A stretch of 64,000 bases of DNA from Palaemon carinicauda (taxonomy: Eukaryota; Arthropoda; Malacostraca; Decapoda; Palaemonidae). The position numbers and the translations under genes were made by a program. Below the pieces are notes generated by a model that saw only the letters and a program-made list of their open reading frames with translations, was not told the origin of the DNA and searched no databases. This document shows positions 24,066 to 37,179 of the stretch, piece after piece (the first letter of the stretch is position 1; the number at the start of each line of letters is the position of its first letter). Location of the stretch: assembly GCF_036898095.1 (NCBI RefSeq), contig NC_090725.1, forward strand, positions 212,672,308 to 212,736,307. The letters are read 5' to 3'.

Positions 24066-24726
24066 AAATTTCTCTCCCTCTCATCTTTTTCTCCCTCTTA
24101 ATATTACTTCGACCTTCTCCTAATTTTATAAACTTTCTTTCGTGTTGCTGTCCCAACTCAATGAGTAAAATTTCCCATATGTATATGTGTAATTATGTAC
24201 ATGTACTGTATTTGTCTTTTTTTTCGGGGGGGGGGGGGGGGCATGGATGTTTCTACATCCGTTATTGCTGCCTGCTTGATGAATGGGAGGAGGTGTCGCA
24301 GTTGGGAGGTATTTGCGCTCAAAACTATATGTGAGGGTATTGGATGATCTCAGCCATCTGGAAAATGGTTTGGACCTTTTTGGCAGAACTATTTTCAAGT
24401 GTTGGGTCTTCGGAATCCAGGGGGATTCAATGCTTGGGGTAGGACTCTCGGCTTTTAGCCGGAAACCCATCATTACAGATATGGGGAGGATGATTCCATA
24501 GTTTCTTGGTCTCAGTCCTAACAGGCGGGTTCAGCTTATGCCTGTGCCCCTATATCGGTTTTAGTGCTATCCTTTCGGTAGGGTATGGAGTGGACCATCT
24601 GGGAAGTATACTCTCATTGTGCTGACAGTGGAGAGATTAAATTTCCTTTCCAACGTGTGATACTTTTTTGATATTTTCACGCAGGTAAATCACAACTCAC
24701 TCACAAATGACAAACTACTCTCTAAA
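24066..24726 (+). other. Junction and LINE 5' UTR
   Basis: A run of about 16 G at 24226-24241 lies near the probable 5' boundary of the LINE. Bases 24242-24726 have no frame I recognise and fit a LINE 5' UTR with internal promoter function, which is inferred from position. Where the DIRS ends and the LINE begins cannot be fixed without a second copy. Confidence 0.4.
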
Positions 24727-26427
24727 ATGGATCTTTCTAATGACAAACCCCCCTCCCCTGGATATGCTGAATCTTCCCCGGCACTGTTGACAACCTCTGG
24801 CAAATCTATTAAGGAAAATTCTGTTGATGACCTCGGAACTGGAAAGGACCATTCTACTGATATCCTAAAATCGAGTAATTTGGATAACACAGGGAAACTT
24901 CGAATCCGTCATGTTACCCAAATTCCAATAGACACAAACTATGATAATCTACCGTATATATGGCATTTGAGTGCTATGGATGTATAAAGGAAATAAGAAA
25001 GAAACTTGAAGATGAAAAATGGGATTCATGGATATCTTACAGTAGTCATGTTGAAGCGTTTAAAGCAACAAGTAATATTAAAATTAATAACTTGAATGTC
25101 ATGGCTGCTCTTTGCGATAAGGTACCAAAGGATTTGGATGTACATAGACCTGCTGACTGGTTGGAAAAAGACGCTGACCAAGTTATGCCTTCTCAGAGAA
25201 AGCCGAAACCACCAATGTGGCTTGTAGCTGAATCTAAGGAAGTTACAGGGAATTATTTCAAAATATGCCAATTTATTGAGAAAAAAGTAGAAGCTATTGC
25301 TCCAGGAGATATATCTCGTTTTAGAAAAAATAGTTTCCTTATCCATGCCAATCAAGCACAATCCGTAATATTGTCCAACCTAACAACAAGTAATGATGAT
25401 ATTTTAGATGTCAAACCCCACCTAAATTTTAGCTATGGAAGGGGAGTAGTTTTTAAGAAAGATTTATATGAATTTACGGAGGAGGAGATACTGACCATGT
25501 GTCCATTAAATGTATTGAAAGTACACAAAGTCCCAGGTACTTGAATGGTTATCCTTACTTTCCAGGATGCTGATGTACCTTTCCATATTACTATTGAAAA
25601 TGTAATTATTAAAGTACGACTATTCAAGCAGAAGCCACTGCAATGTTGTAATTGTTTTAAATTTGGACACCTGTCCAAAGTTTGCAAAATGAAAAAATCT
25701 GTGGTATTTGCTCCAAATTTTACCATGGAGAATGTGCACTAGAGGCCAGGTGTTTAAATTGCAACTCGAACCATAAATCCACTGATAGCACCTGCAAGCT
25801 GTATAAGTTGAAAGAAGCTGCCCTCAACAAATGTTTAGAACATATAAGTGTGGGACATGCCAAAAGACTATTAAATAGATCATATAGATATGCTAAGGCG
25901 TTAAAATCAAACCCACGTAGTACTACCAATACTTCAAAAAAAAAAATATACTATCTGATAAAAAGCTGAATGATGAGGTAAACATATTACCTCCTGAGGC
26001 TTTACCACAGTGTATTAACACTGGGGCATTGCCCACCTCTGTACAACCTTCGTCCCACAATACAAAAAATAGTACAAACCTCTCTCAGGCCATGCCCTTG
26101 CCTGATTTGATGGAGGTTTCACTTAAAAGCAAATTACCTGATGCACCTGTAGAGGGAAAGGTGAAAAAACGTAGAACCTCACCATCTATTAATCGTAAAA
26201 AAGAGAGACCTCCGTCTCTCTCACCCTCCTCCACTAGAAATATTAAAGTTATGACATCGAATAAATTTGATTATTTGTATGTTGATGTTTCTGATAAACC
26301 GGAAGATAACTTGAGTAAATCAGAAGTTCAAGTTGAGGTCCACCATCCGCCTCAACAAATAGATAAAAGGGACACACACACACACAAAAAAAAAAAAAAT
26401 GAAAAAGGTAAAACCCAATATATCTAG
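24727..26427 (+). pseudogene. LINE ORF1 (gag-like, CCHC zinc knuckles), broken
   Basis: It encodes the RNA-binding ORF1 protein of the LINE, which coats element RNA and aids integration. The N-terminal part is poor in landmarks. At 25615-25800 there are zinc-knuckle words: CCNCFKFGHLSKVC, a second knuckle now disrupted, and CNSNHKSTDSTC. The C-terminal part is Ser/Lys-rich (KKRRTSPS, ERPPSLSPSS). Frame breaks occur at about 24985, 25543, 25742 and 25968, so the protein is not made intact. An A-run near 25935 and another near 26386 look like slippage sites. Confidence 0.8.
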
Positions 26428-26499
26428 GCCATCTCTAAAGAAACCTACAGGAAATCATGTTAGATTAAAGACTGCCAATGGGAAGATATCATCCAAGAT

Positions 26500-29400
26500 A
26501 TCTTCTAAAAATAATCATAGTTTTCTCCTACATTTTGCAATGGAATTGTCAGAGTTTAATGGCTAAATATAAAGAACTTAAGCTTCTAATTAATGAGCAT
26601 TCTCCCAAACTTTTATGTCTACAGGAAAACAAGCTTGATGCTAACACTCCTTGTCCTCGAGATTATGTTAGTTATAGAACACCATATAATCAACAAGCAG
26701 GGAGCCATGGCAGAAGTCTTATGTACATTCATCGAGATATTCGCCTAATACCTTTATCTATCCGTACACCTCTGCCGGTAGTGGCTGTACAGATTGATAT
26801 AGGGAGAAAATATACAATTTGCTCTCTGTACTTGCTTCCACATGATAACATATCGTATGATAATTTAGTAGAGGTAGACATCCTTTGTGGGATGATGTTT
26901 TAGCAAACACCAGGGGCAATATTATATCATCAATTGTGGAAAACGAAGATGTCGGACTCCGTAATACAGGAGAGCCCACACACTTCCATGTTCAGACAGG
27001 TACCTTGTCATGCATTGACCTTTCAATTACAAGCTCTAACTGCCTTCTGGATTTTGATTGGAGGACATTAGATGATTGGCATACTAGTGATCGTGCACCA
27101 ATCATTATTAACACCAACAATGGTCCACTTTTACAAAGGTCGCCACGATGGAATCTTGACAAAGCAGACTGGGTTAAATTTTGTGAGCTAAGTGAAATCA
27201 AGGGTAGTGCAGAACAGTTTGAAAGTATTGATGATGCCATAGGTCTACTGAATGGAACTCTCCATATTGCAGGAATCAATTCGATTCCCAAAACCTCAGG
27301 ATTATTCTAACGACGACCAGTCCCGTGGTGGTCTTAAGAATTAACTTTCTTGCACAGAGCCACCAGAAAATCTCTTGACTAGATTGCGTGGATGCCATAC
27401 TAAGGAAAATTTGATAACATACAAAAGGTGTAGAGCACAATTTCGTCGTGCCATGAAAGAAGCTAGATGCCAATCTTACGCATCTTTTGTTTCCTCAGTC
27501 AACAGTAGAACACCACCATCTTCTGTATGGAGGAAAATAAAAAAGATTGCAGGCAAATTTACCCCAAACCCACCACCACCAGTGTTGAAGGTGAATGTTC
27601 AGTGTGTGACTGAAGCAAATGGTGGTAGCACTGCCTTGGCTGATCATTTCTTAAATATATCATGCAAGTGTGAAGGAGCTCCTGGTCACCAGTATAGGAG
27701 CATTGAAGAAAAGAAAATTTTAAATTTTGCAACAGGAAGGGAAGAGTCATATAATTCTCCTTTTACTGAAAGAGAATTTGATTCCGTACTTGCTACTTGT
27801 AACGATACAGCCCCTGGACCTGATGGAATTCCATATGCAATGATTAAACATGTACCTTTTAATACAAAGTTACTTATTTTAAGCATTACTAATAAAATAT
27901 GGCATGGTCATTGTTATCCAAGTGTTTTGGAACTAGCCATTATTTTGGCCTTTTTTAAACCCGGCAGCAAACTTTCGACCAATTGCATTGACATCTTGTT
28001 TATGTAAAATCATGAAGATGGTCAATGCAAGACTGATATGGTACCTTGAAAAAAAGGATATTTTATCACCTATTCAGTGTGGATTCAGAAAAATGCATTC
28101 AACGACTGATGTGTTGATACGACTTGAGCCCTCTATTTGTGAAGCCTTTGCTTCCAAGCAGCACCATGTGACAGTCTTTTTTTTTTTTACCTTGAAAAGG
28201 CATATGATACTACATGGAGATATGGTATACTTAAAACCATTTATGAATTGGGATTAAGAGGAGAGCTACCAGTGTTTATTCAATCATTTCTTTCACATAG
28301 TTTTTCAAGTGAGAAGGGGGTAAACTCTATCAGAGAGTAAATGTCAGGAAGAGGGAGTTCCTCAGGGTAGCGTGCTGAGTGTAATCCTATTTGCACTAGC
28401 AATTCATGGGATATCCTCAGTCATTCCCCAGGGTGTTCTCCCAACACTATTTGTGGATGATCTCTCCATATCATTTGCTGGAGCTAGAATGGTTGAGAGA
28501 AAACTTCAACTCTCAATTGACAAAATTATCCAGTGGGCCTTTATGAATGGATTTAAGTTCTTGACAAGTAAAACTGTTGTTGTCCATTTCTGTTGTATTC
28601 GGAGAGTACATCCAGACCTGGATATATACATCAAAAGTCAACGGATCCCATGTGTAAGTGAAGCTAAATTTTTAGGCTTGATATTTGATTGTAGGCTTAC
28701 ATGGGTTTCTCACTTGAAGGCGTTGAAAGCTAAATGTCTTGAAGCTCTGAATCTTTTAAAAGTATTGTCCCATACATCATGGGGGCAGACAGCAATACTA
28801 TTTTAAAATTATACAAGGCCTTAATTTTTTCAAAAATAAGTTAAGGATGTGAAATATACTCCTCAGCTACCCCAAACTGATTAAAGATATTAGATTCAAT
28901 ACACCACGCTGGTATTAGATTGTCCACTGGAGCGTCTAGAACTTCGCCTATCACAAGTCTCCTTGTTGATGCTGGAGAATTACTTTTAGACCTTTACCGA
29001 AAGTCTTATATTGTTTGGTATTGGTTGAGGTTGCAAAGACTTCCTAATTCTTTAGTCTATCAGAGTGCAAGCCTTGTAAAGCACATATACTTTGAGTTGC
29101 ACCCCAAAATCTCCTCAACCTTATGGTTTTTGGATTAAACAATTAATAAACAGTCTTGATATAATTAGAAGTAAGGTGCTTCCATTTAAGGTATCATCAA
29201 CACCTCCATGGAAATTACCAGAGGTATCTTTTTATAAATACTTTATTAAAGGTAAAAAGAATATGACTTGACTTAAAATCTTTTTATGGAACATGTTGCA
29301 GAACATAGAGGATTGACTTTTATATATAATGATGGCTCCAAATCCGATGCTGGCGTTGGATTTGAAGTACATAGTAATGGTTTTAATTGTAGAGTGCATT

Positions 29401-30196
29401 TCCTCTAACAGCTTCCATATTTACTGCGGAAACTGTATGGCATACTAACCGCTATTGACAAAATAACGGAGATGGAGGGTAATTTTACCATTTTTAGTGA
29501 TGCAAGGAGTGTCCTTCTCAGCTTTAGAAGTTTTTAATTCTAGTAACGCTACCCCCCAAAATGGGGGAAGTGCATTGGTATATGTATGTATGTATGAACC
29601 CTTTAGTTTTAAAGATTTTAGAATGGCTTGTTATCATTGGACTGAGAGGTATAATGGTTCGATTTTGTTGGGTTCCAGCACATGTAGGTGTGTCTGGGAA
29701 TGAGAAAGCAGATTTACTGGCGAAAAATGCTGCATCCGAGTTGCTGCCAAGAAGGTATCCCATTCCCTGTAATGATTTCCTACCTAACATCAAGAAGTTG
29801 TTTTGTAATAATTGGCAAAAGCACTGGGCTAGTCTAGATGGCAATAAAATGAGAGGAGTAACAAATGTTATATCTCCTTAGAGGTATAACATGATGCCCC
29901 GAAAGTGGGAGACGTCTCTTTGTCATCTCTGCATTGGTCATACTCGGTTAACACACAAGTTTCTGCTGAAGGGCCAACACCAATTGTATTGCGACGACTA
30001 TTTGGTACCTTTAACAGTGAGGCATTTGTTGACCGAATGCCCCAATTATAATAACTTAAGAAGTAGATATCTGTTTGAGGCTCGAGGTGAGGATGGCAGG
30101 TTCAACCTTGCCAAGATTCTTGGACACGATGTGTCCTACTATGCGAGCAGCATTTTTAGATTTATTTCAGAAGCAGGTCTTGTGAAAACTATTTAA
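26500..30196 (+). pseudogene. LINE ORF2 (endonuclease, RT, RNase H), broken
   Basis: The domains are in standard order. The AP-type endonuclease (26530-27120) has LQWNCQSLMAKYKEL, LCLQENKLD and WHTSDRAPII. Reverse transcriptase (27375-28810) has APGPDGIPYAMIK, QCGFRKMHSTTDVL, a broken EKAYDTTW, QGVLPTLFVDDLSI with the FVDD catalytic motif intact, and AKFLGLIFD. RNase H (29320-29850) has YNDGSKSDAGVGFE and FCWVPAHVGVSGNEKADLLA. A C-terminal Cys/His block (29900-30190) has LCHLCIGHTRLTHKFLL and HLLTECPNYNNLR. Stops and frame changes are spread throughout, so it is inactive. Confidence 0.88.
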
Positions 30197-30308
30197 CTTT
30201 TATAATATCTCAATTTTTATAGTTTTAATTGAATATTCTTTTATTTTTTATATGATAAATGATATCGGTGTCAATGACCATAGATGTCAGGATGCCAGAC
30301 AACGTTAA

Positions 30309-30327
30309 ATCAATCAATCAATCATCT
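30309..30327. repeat. (ATCA)n tail of the LINE
   Basis: Four to five tandem atca units end the LINE, as is usual for I-group elements. Confidence 0.8.
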
Positions 30328-31480
30328 TTTACTGAAGACATTCCTGCAGTTAGGATTCCATGTGCTGATTATTGGGAGTGGTCACCCTCCTAGTAGGTAG
30401 TGTATGTCAGGGAGAGAAAAGAAAATTCTACAAGGAATTTTTCGCCTTCTGGGTTATCCTAGAAGTCGGAAAAGTCCCGATTTCTTCTTCTGATCTCTAG
30501 TATGTTATCCTCTGACCCTTTACAACGATTTGGTAAAAGTGGTGCCCCTTTAACTTAGGGCAAAGCTCGGGGTAAGGAGACCTTCCCGTTTCCCTAGCGA
30601 AATGGGAGTCTTGCTTCTTCTTTACAGTTCGTTGATGCTTTTCGTTTGTAGTGGCCCTCTTTGTGACTTCAAGGTCCTCCTTCCAAGAATTGGTTAGTGT
30701 AGGTGTTTGCTGCAAGAGTGCTATAAAGTGTGTTGCTGCTCCTACAAGAAATGTCATCGGCTCTTTTCCCTTGAGAAAGGAGTCCTTCCTCACTGGACTT
30801 ATTCCTCCGTAGCACTCCACCTCCACCTTAGTCCCTCCACAATGTTTTGAGACCACTGAAGGATACATGTCTCTGAAGCCCCCTTCCTAGTGTTGGCGAG
30901 CATGCCTCCCTACACACAAGCAGACATGCCTACTCGCCTTTTCCTGAGTGCACACATTTGGACCCACAGGCACCTCAAGATGCCCCCTTTTGAAGTATTG
31001 CAAGCAAGGATGAGTGCCTGAGCACCTTAGCTTATCAGTGTCTCCTAGCTCTTCGGAACATACTCCAGATAGACGACAATCGCCTAACCATCGCACCTAC
31101 AGAGGCAGGAGCACTTTCACTCGAGCACCCTAGCTCACCTGAGCGAGCTCATAAGATTGTATGTCTTGAGCACCTTAGCTTATCAGAGTGTCCTAGCTCT
31201 TCGGAACATACTCCAGATAGACGACAATCACCTAACCATCGCACCTACAGAGGCAGGAGCACTTTCACTCGAGCACCCTAGCTCACCTGAGTGAGCTCAT
31301 AAGATTGTATGTCAACCTCTGCCTTACCTTTCTGGATTCGAGTGAACGAGTAGATAAGGCAGTTAAGGAAGCTTCTGGGCTACTTAACCCATTTCCTTTT
31401 AGTTTTCTTTACAAAGACCTTAAAAGTGTGATGCATTTTTAATGTAGGAATAAGTGGCAGAGTTGATGGTCTGAACTGAC
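30328..31480 (+). mobile_element. DIRS copy 3, decayed gag region with a 148-bp duplication
   Basis: No intact frame. Bases 31020-31167 are repeated at 31168-31313 with few differences (gagcaccttagcttatcag, then aacatactccagatagacg). Placement in DIRS copy 3 rests on position between its 5' terminus (23.57 kb) and pol (37.18 kb), and on similar repeat-rich gag regions in the other copies. Confidence 0.45.
31020..31313. repeat. 148-bp tandem duplication
   Basis: Two head-to-tail copies starting at 31020 and 31168, near-identical except for a few substitutions. Confidence 0.9.
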
Positions 31481-31484
31481 CACC

Positions 31485-31870
31485 AATACAAAATTGCAAC
31501 AAATCCACCCTGTGGTGGATAAATGGTCATTTTGTAATTCGACAAGTAAGAGGGAGAACATCATTTCAACTAGACTGCATATTGGTCATACACATGTAAC
31601 CCACAATTATTTAATGAAGAGTGTGAAAGGGAGACAGGCCCCTCTTTGTAATACCTTTCAAGTGACAATGGATATTAAATATATTTCAGTTGATTGTCTG
31701 GGTTTTAATCTTCAGTGTATGACACGTTTACTCCAGAAGAAAGCTTTAAGGGATATACTGGGGTAAAATTGTAATAAGAGTTGTCAACTTACCAACGAGA
31801 TAGGGAACGAGAGACTTGTCATAGGTCGATCTGGACGTATGTCAAACTTAAAAAGTGAAGTTTCCGTTGA
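31485..31870 (+). pseudogene. LINE ORF2 C-terminal fragment, I-group relative
   Basis: A 90-codon frame at 31494-31766 contains STSKRENIISTRLHIGHTHV, followed by THNYLM and a later degenerate Cys/His block. This matches the RLRIGHTRLTH region that ends I-group ORF2 proteins, as in the LINE at 29.9 kb. The two copies differ enough to be separate insertions or families. Upstream domains are absent, consistent with 5' truncation. Confidence 0.7.
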
Positions 31871-32658
31871 TTTATTATGCTGCATCATGATTCGGTAATC
31901 TTCCAAGTCATATTTTATCAATCTTTTCTTACTGCCTACCATTATTTACTTTTCTTTTTTCATAGGATATCATGCTCTTTTACAGCATTTCTGTATTCTA
32001 TTTTTGAATTGTGGAAGCATTTTGATAATTATCAATTACCAACTTTTTTTTATTTACATTTGGTTGTGATCAGCTGACTCTTAAGGTCCCGCTACCGTAT
32101 CGGAAGATTGTGCACATAATAACAAGGCGTATTGTTATATTATAAAATTTCTTAATTTATTTGAAATATCATCATCATGAATATTACATCAGCACCAATA
32201 TGTTACACGGTATCGTTTTCATACAGTTCGTTTATAGCCGTAATTATTAGTTATCATTCGAATATATTCTCTCTCTTTCTCTGTGTGTGCGTGCATGTGT
32301 GCAGTTAATTTTCCAAGCTTCATACAGTGTTTAATTTTTAGTTCATTATTGAGCCTTCATATTTCATTTGACATTATTGCATTTAATTGTGGTTTATTAA
32401 AGAATGTTTGTGTTATATTTTTCAATTTCGGGAGTGTTTCAATAATCGACAATTACTTAGGTTTAACTTTAGTAAGCATCAGCTGATCTCAAGGTCATGC
32501 TATTGTATTGCGAATACGCGCACATACGATATAATTTATATATTTTCTTAACTTATTCAAAATATCTTTATAATTAATATTACATCAGTACTAACATGTT
32601 ATAGGATATCATAGTTTTCAAACAGTTCGTTTATAGCCATTATTATATATCACATGAA

Positions 32659-32660
<2 letters not shown>

Positions 32661-32736
<76 letters not shown>
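32661..32736. repeat. (CT)n microsatellite
   Basis: Uninterrupted CT run of about 76 bp inside the tandem array. Confidence 0.95.
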
Positions 32737-32741
<5 letters not shown>

Positions 32742-33016
32742 TTCACATTTCTTTAGACATTATTAGAAATTCTTTGTATCATTACTCGAATGTTTCGATT
32801 ATGGGAATACTAATATTACAGTACTTGGTAACGCGTCAAAAGATTTTCACTTGATTTGCCACGCGCCTTCCACCAGAAATATGATGCCATCAGACTTTTG
32901 TTCTTAAATTTATGGTAAATAGTACTATTCTCATAACTGATACAGACAACTGAAACACTTGATATCGTTACTCAATGTTTTGATGATGGGAATAATAAAA
33001 TTACTAGGTAAGACAC

Positions 33017-34152
33017 TGTCACGACCCTTGGCGGGTCGTGGTGCAAGTTTTTATTGCACGAATAGGGAGAACAGTGTTTTAAGTAATATCTGTGGTAAAA
33101 TTGGCCAGCGGTAACAAAAACACTTGAGAAAACCTAACAATATTTATTAACAACAATTTTTCTGAAAAGCCAACCTTGTGACTACCTAACAATTTACAAC
33201 TTAACACTGAGCAATTAACAATGATTAACAGATTACTAAATGCACACTATAACCAATTAATAATTAATAAGTATCACTTAAACAATAACAAAATTACCCA
33301 GCGGGAAACCACACACACTCAGCGAGAGAGAGTCAATTAATAATTAAACACCCAAATGGGTAATTACAATAACATTCCCCTATGGGAAACAACACACTCT
33401 CAACTAGAGAGAGTTAAATAAAACAATTAAACACTAAACAAAAAAAAGAAAACACTAAATACCTAGCCATATCACACTCTTTGAGGCTGGAAAAAACAAC
33501 TCCCACAGCTCCAAATAATAGGGTAGGGGCTCCACCGGCACACTACTACTGTAGGGAGTACAGCTCTGTAGGACTCCATGCCAAAGGGAGGGACATGGAG
33601 TCCCAACCTCAAAAACAAGGTAAAATATTCTTTCCTACCTGGCAGCTGCCTCCCTACGTATCTCCACGAGCTCTAAGGCTCCAACAGCTGGATATGACGA
33701 GGGGGCTTCTCCAGAGTCCTCCCTAAAGCCGGGATTTTAATGCGTCGGCTCTTCAGACTCCAGAAGAGAGCCCGCAGGAACAGTAAAACACCGCAGGTGG
33801 CCGAAATGCACCTGCATAAAGCCGTCAACTGTGGGTGGCGCAATCCTCACGAGGGTTATTTTAGCCAACAGCTGCAGTATGTCCGGGAAGCCTCAGTGGC
33901 TCGAATGATCACTTTAGCAAACGAGTTCCTCACTAGTAAACTCCGGTGTTTGTTGCCATCCAAGGACTTGGAAAACACGGAAAAGAAATCAAAGCGTTAA
34001 ACTAGACCGCTATAAATTAACATGAGCGGGGAGGAGGTATAACAGCTTTTCAACAGAAAAGACTTTAAATTTACCCTAATTTTACATAACAAATAAATGT
34101 AGAAACAATGCTGATAAAAATCAAAATATAAAAATTACGTTAATCCATAATA
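33017..34152. mobile_element. Probable solo LTR with 5-bp target duplication
   Basis: The block starts tgtcacgaccc, a common LTR start, and is flanked by gacac at 33012-33016 and again at 34153-34157. Removing the block and one gacac joins ttactaggtaagacac to cgaaaggaaataa, which restores the tandem-array unit as seen near 34500. The interior is AT-rich and holds a partial duplication (about 33298-33350 and 33374-33425) and a hairpin at the left edge (cacgaccc / gggtcgtg). The right end is cataata rather than the usual ca, so LTR identity is likely but not certain; an insertion event is well supported. Confidence 0.65.
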
Positions 34153-35094
34153 GACACCGAAAGGAAATAATTCAGTTTGCCAGCTTGCTTTCCGCTAGAA
34201 ATATGACGTCACAGGACTTGTTACGTGAACTCAACAAAGAATGACTTTCGAAATACGTAAAACTAACTTACACAGCAAAAGTATTTGATTTTTATAATGT
34301 TAAAGAATATACAGTATGTTATTTCTAAGAAAAGATTTGTCCTATTAGTGTACTTTCACTAGATAAATATTGATCTATTATCAGAGATGAAATAAAACTA
34401 GCGTAGAGTCAAATTTGTGCTAAGTAGTACTCATAACAATCGATACAGACTCACGATATACTTTGTATCATTACTTAATATTTCAATAATGGGAATACTA
34501 ATACTAATAGTTAGCCTATTGGAAGGAAATCACTCTTATTGCCCGCCCGCTTTCCTCTGGTAATATGACGTCACCAGACATATGATATGAACTTGACAGA
34601 TATGAAAACTTTTCTTAATGTATTTTTACTGAAAATGGGTATTGTATATTATCAATAAAATAAAACACTAATTTACAAGATGAATTAGTTCATTTTTATA
34701 CAAGAAAATATATTATTTCCAAGGAAATATTTATCTTATTAGCGCACTATTCCAGACGTACTTGTGACGTCATCAGTGGAAAATTTGTCGTATAGTCGAA
34801 CAGTCATAAGTCGCATAGATTTTAAGTCGACGACTTCCTGTGCCCTGAACTTGAAAAAATGTAAACAGGGTATTGGGTTGTATTATGAGCTGTAATTAAT
34901 TCTATTAATTTATTTAATCCTTGTAATCCCACTTTATTTTACATTTAGATGTTATTGTATGAAAGTGGTGAGATTGGTTTTATAGGTTAAAATGATACCA
35001 AATGGTGTGAGTGTATGGGTATGATTGATTAATTTGTGTTCTTTAGTGCTGAATGGCCTTTTATATTCAGTTCAATTCAATTCTTCCCTTGAGA

Positions 35095-35230
35095 CTGAAG
35101 AACTCAAGACACTCCTCGCCTAGACACGCCTCGCCCACACAGATCTCAACCTCATGCGCCTCATCTAGACACATCTCACCCACACGTGCCTAACCTAGCC
35201 GCGCCTCGCCCAGGAGCGCGCCTTACTGTT
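35095..35230 (+). repeat. DIRS copy 3 gag minisatellite (cgcctcgcccacac-type)
   Basis: Loose tandem words cgcctcgcc, cacacgtgcc and catctcaccca. The array resumes at about 36370 (gacgcgtctcgccaacac), so an insertion separates the two parts. Confidence 0.55.
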
Positions 35231-36357
35231 ATGATCTAGAATAGTTACAGGTTCTTTTAACCTGTAAAGTAAAAGGATTTGACAACAGCAATTGAAAAAT
35301 AGGAAAGGAATGTAAAATGAAACGTGCACAAACTCACAACACGTTTATTCACAAACTTACTTATAAAAAAAATCAATTTTGCTTCTTCTGTTACTTTAAA
35401 TGATAAATTAAATCAATCAAAATATTAATAGATTGGATGAAAAATTTAGAAAATTGGTACAGTTATTGGTATGCTGAGTTTTATGCAGCTGCTGAGATGA
35501 TACTGTTATGGAGGCTTTAGGTGAGAACGTTGCAGAACAGCGGCTGAAGTTCAGTTGAAGCTGGCCTGATAACTTCGAATTTGAGGATGTCACAGAAGGG
35601 TTTGGCTCAAGATGAAACAGCAAATGTCTTCTCCTAGAATTCAGTGATAGTTTGAAAGGAAAATTAGGCCTGCAGGCTGTGTTAGCTACTTGTCACAAGC
35701 AGGGAGGGCTGGCTTCTTCAATTTGTCTCTTCAACTCGACTATAACAAGATTTTGGAGATAGGTGCTTGTCGTCGTGAAGAAAGGTCGGAAACTGGCTCT
35801 GTCCAATTTCTGGTCTTCTTTTCTCGTCTTTATCTTCACAGGACGTGGTTCCTATCTCGTTTGAACATAATGTAGTTCCTCTCTTGTCCTATCTCCTTTT
35901 GACCCTTACTTTTTGAAGTTTATATACCCATGTATGGGCGGAGCTAATTACGATAGGCAATCGTCATTTCCATATAAGGCGATTTTTTTATATTCTGTGT
36001 CCTGATTGGTTTCCTGAAAAACATCCACTTCGGTCATGCCATAGAAGATTTTAGAACAAATTTCTGATGCAATCTGGTTTTCAATAAACAGTGATTTCCT
36101 CCAGGCTTGGTTTCTCAGAAATTCTGAATACACAAATTAAGACGATGACATTTTTGTCCAAAGTAGATGATTTCTTTCTCACTGCATCCACTCTCCATCC
36201 ATGGTCAGTTTGTCTCCAAAAGTCTGACGACAGTGAGGTAACGACATCTTTGACCAAACACTAGTCAATTTCCTCTCTCTCGTTGCTCAAACTTTTGGAA
36301 AAGGTAGGTTTTTTCTATTTCAATAATATACTGTACTGAATTCCTTTAATATTATTT
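35231..36357. mobile_element. Insertion-like block, possible LTR, unclassified
   Basis: The block starts tgttatgatc and separates two parts of the GC-rich gag minisatellite. It is AT-rich, non-coding and has a TATA-like word (gtttatatacccatg) near 35920. A target duplication is not clear (cttac versus ctac), and no pol is present. A decayed solo LTR is possible; I cannot confirm it. Confidence 0.35.
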
Positions 36358-37179
36358 CTTCTACCCATGATACTCTCCCAGACGCGTCTCGCCAACACAT
36401 TTATCCTAGAAGCACTCCCATAGATCACTCAATATCCAGAGATGAGGGACAGGATCCTCCTATTGTAAGGGATTATACACCTAAGAGAACTTAGGCACGT
36501 GCTTCCCAATGCCCCTTGCCTCTGTTCCAGGATCTGGACATTGTGCCAATAAGGTTTGATGACCAACGAAGGCACAACCGAATGCAGCTGAGATGACTAT
36601 CGCCCTTGGACTCATCAGGGTTCTGGCACCCAGGGAGGTAACCCTGGTTAACAATTATCGGATGTCGCCGACCAAAGTTGACTCGACCTCTTGCTCTCCC
36701 AGTTCTCAAGAGTCAAAAAAATGAAGCAAAATGACAGCCCCCTCTGGATCGGGACAGATCTAGGCCAGGGTTGGACAGTGCAGTCCAACCCTGAGAATGC
36801 AAAGGAGAGAGACGAGAGACGTCTACCTAGCCACTTCTCCCTTTTCTCTGAGGGTGCATGCCTCGGAAAGGAAAGACCTTAAAAGCATCCCGAAGAATAG
36901 GTCCAGTCCAGTACAATGGCGGACTCTTGAACTTTTATGATCCCCGGTAATACAGGGGAATTGACACCAAAAGCCCATATTTTTACATACTAAAGTATAT
37001 TCAACCAATCCTTACAAAAAAAAATCTTGAAGCCCGATTTTTAAATCATAAAATTCTTGGAGAAAAATTGCATCTACATTTTTAATGTTGACCAATTTTT
37101 GTCAAAACTGCGATTGCCAATTTAATTTTTCCCATAATACATACTTGAAATTGAAATGATCTGTTTCAGACCCGTACCA
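36358..37179 (+). mobile_element. DIRS copy 3, end of gag region
   Basis: Decayed sequence leading into RT. No clear gag protein words. Assigned by position only. Confidence 0.4.

Larger units (their letters stand above)
24226..30327 (+). mobile_element. I-group LINE, near full length (about 6.1 kb)
   Basis: A two-ORF non-LTR retrotransposon with ORF1 (24727-26427), ORF2 (26500-30196), a short AT-rich 3' UTR and a tandem atca tail at about 30309-30327. The RNase H domain and the IGHTRLTH C-terminal block place it in the Jockey/I group with RNase H (I, Nimb or Loa type). It is inserted in DIRS copy 3. Confidence 0.8.
31950..35094. repeat. Degenerate long-period tandem array (about 300-400 bp units)
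   Basis: Related segments recur. Words near 32160-32250 (tacatcagcaccaatatgtta, ttcgtttatagcc) recur near 32580-32640. Words near 32789 (attactcgaatgtttcgatt, gggaatactaatatta) recur near 32967 and 34471. A tatgacgtcacnaga word recurs near 32880, 34203, 34563 and 34768. A solo-LTR-like element splits the array at 33017-34152. The final 34800-35094 part is unique AT-rich sequence. No coding potential. Confidence 0.65.

Noticed and set aside
26500..30196. Endonuclease/RT frames as host genes
   Set aside because: The endonuclease, RT, RNase H and IGHTRLTH order with a simple-repeat tail is that of a LINE, and the frames are broken.
33481..34000. Two open frames of 81 and 86 codons as genes
   Set aside because: They lie inside the solo-LTR-like block and show no recognisable domain.
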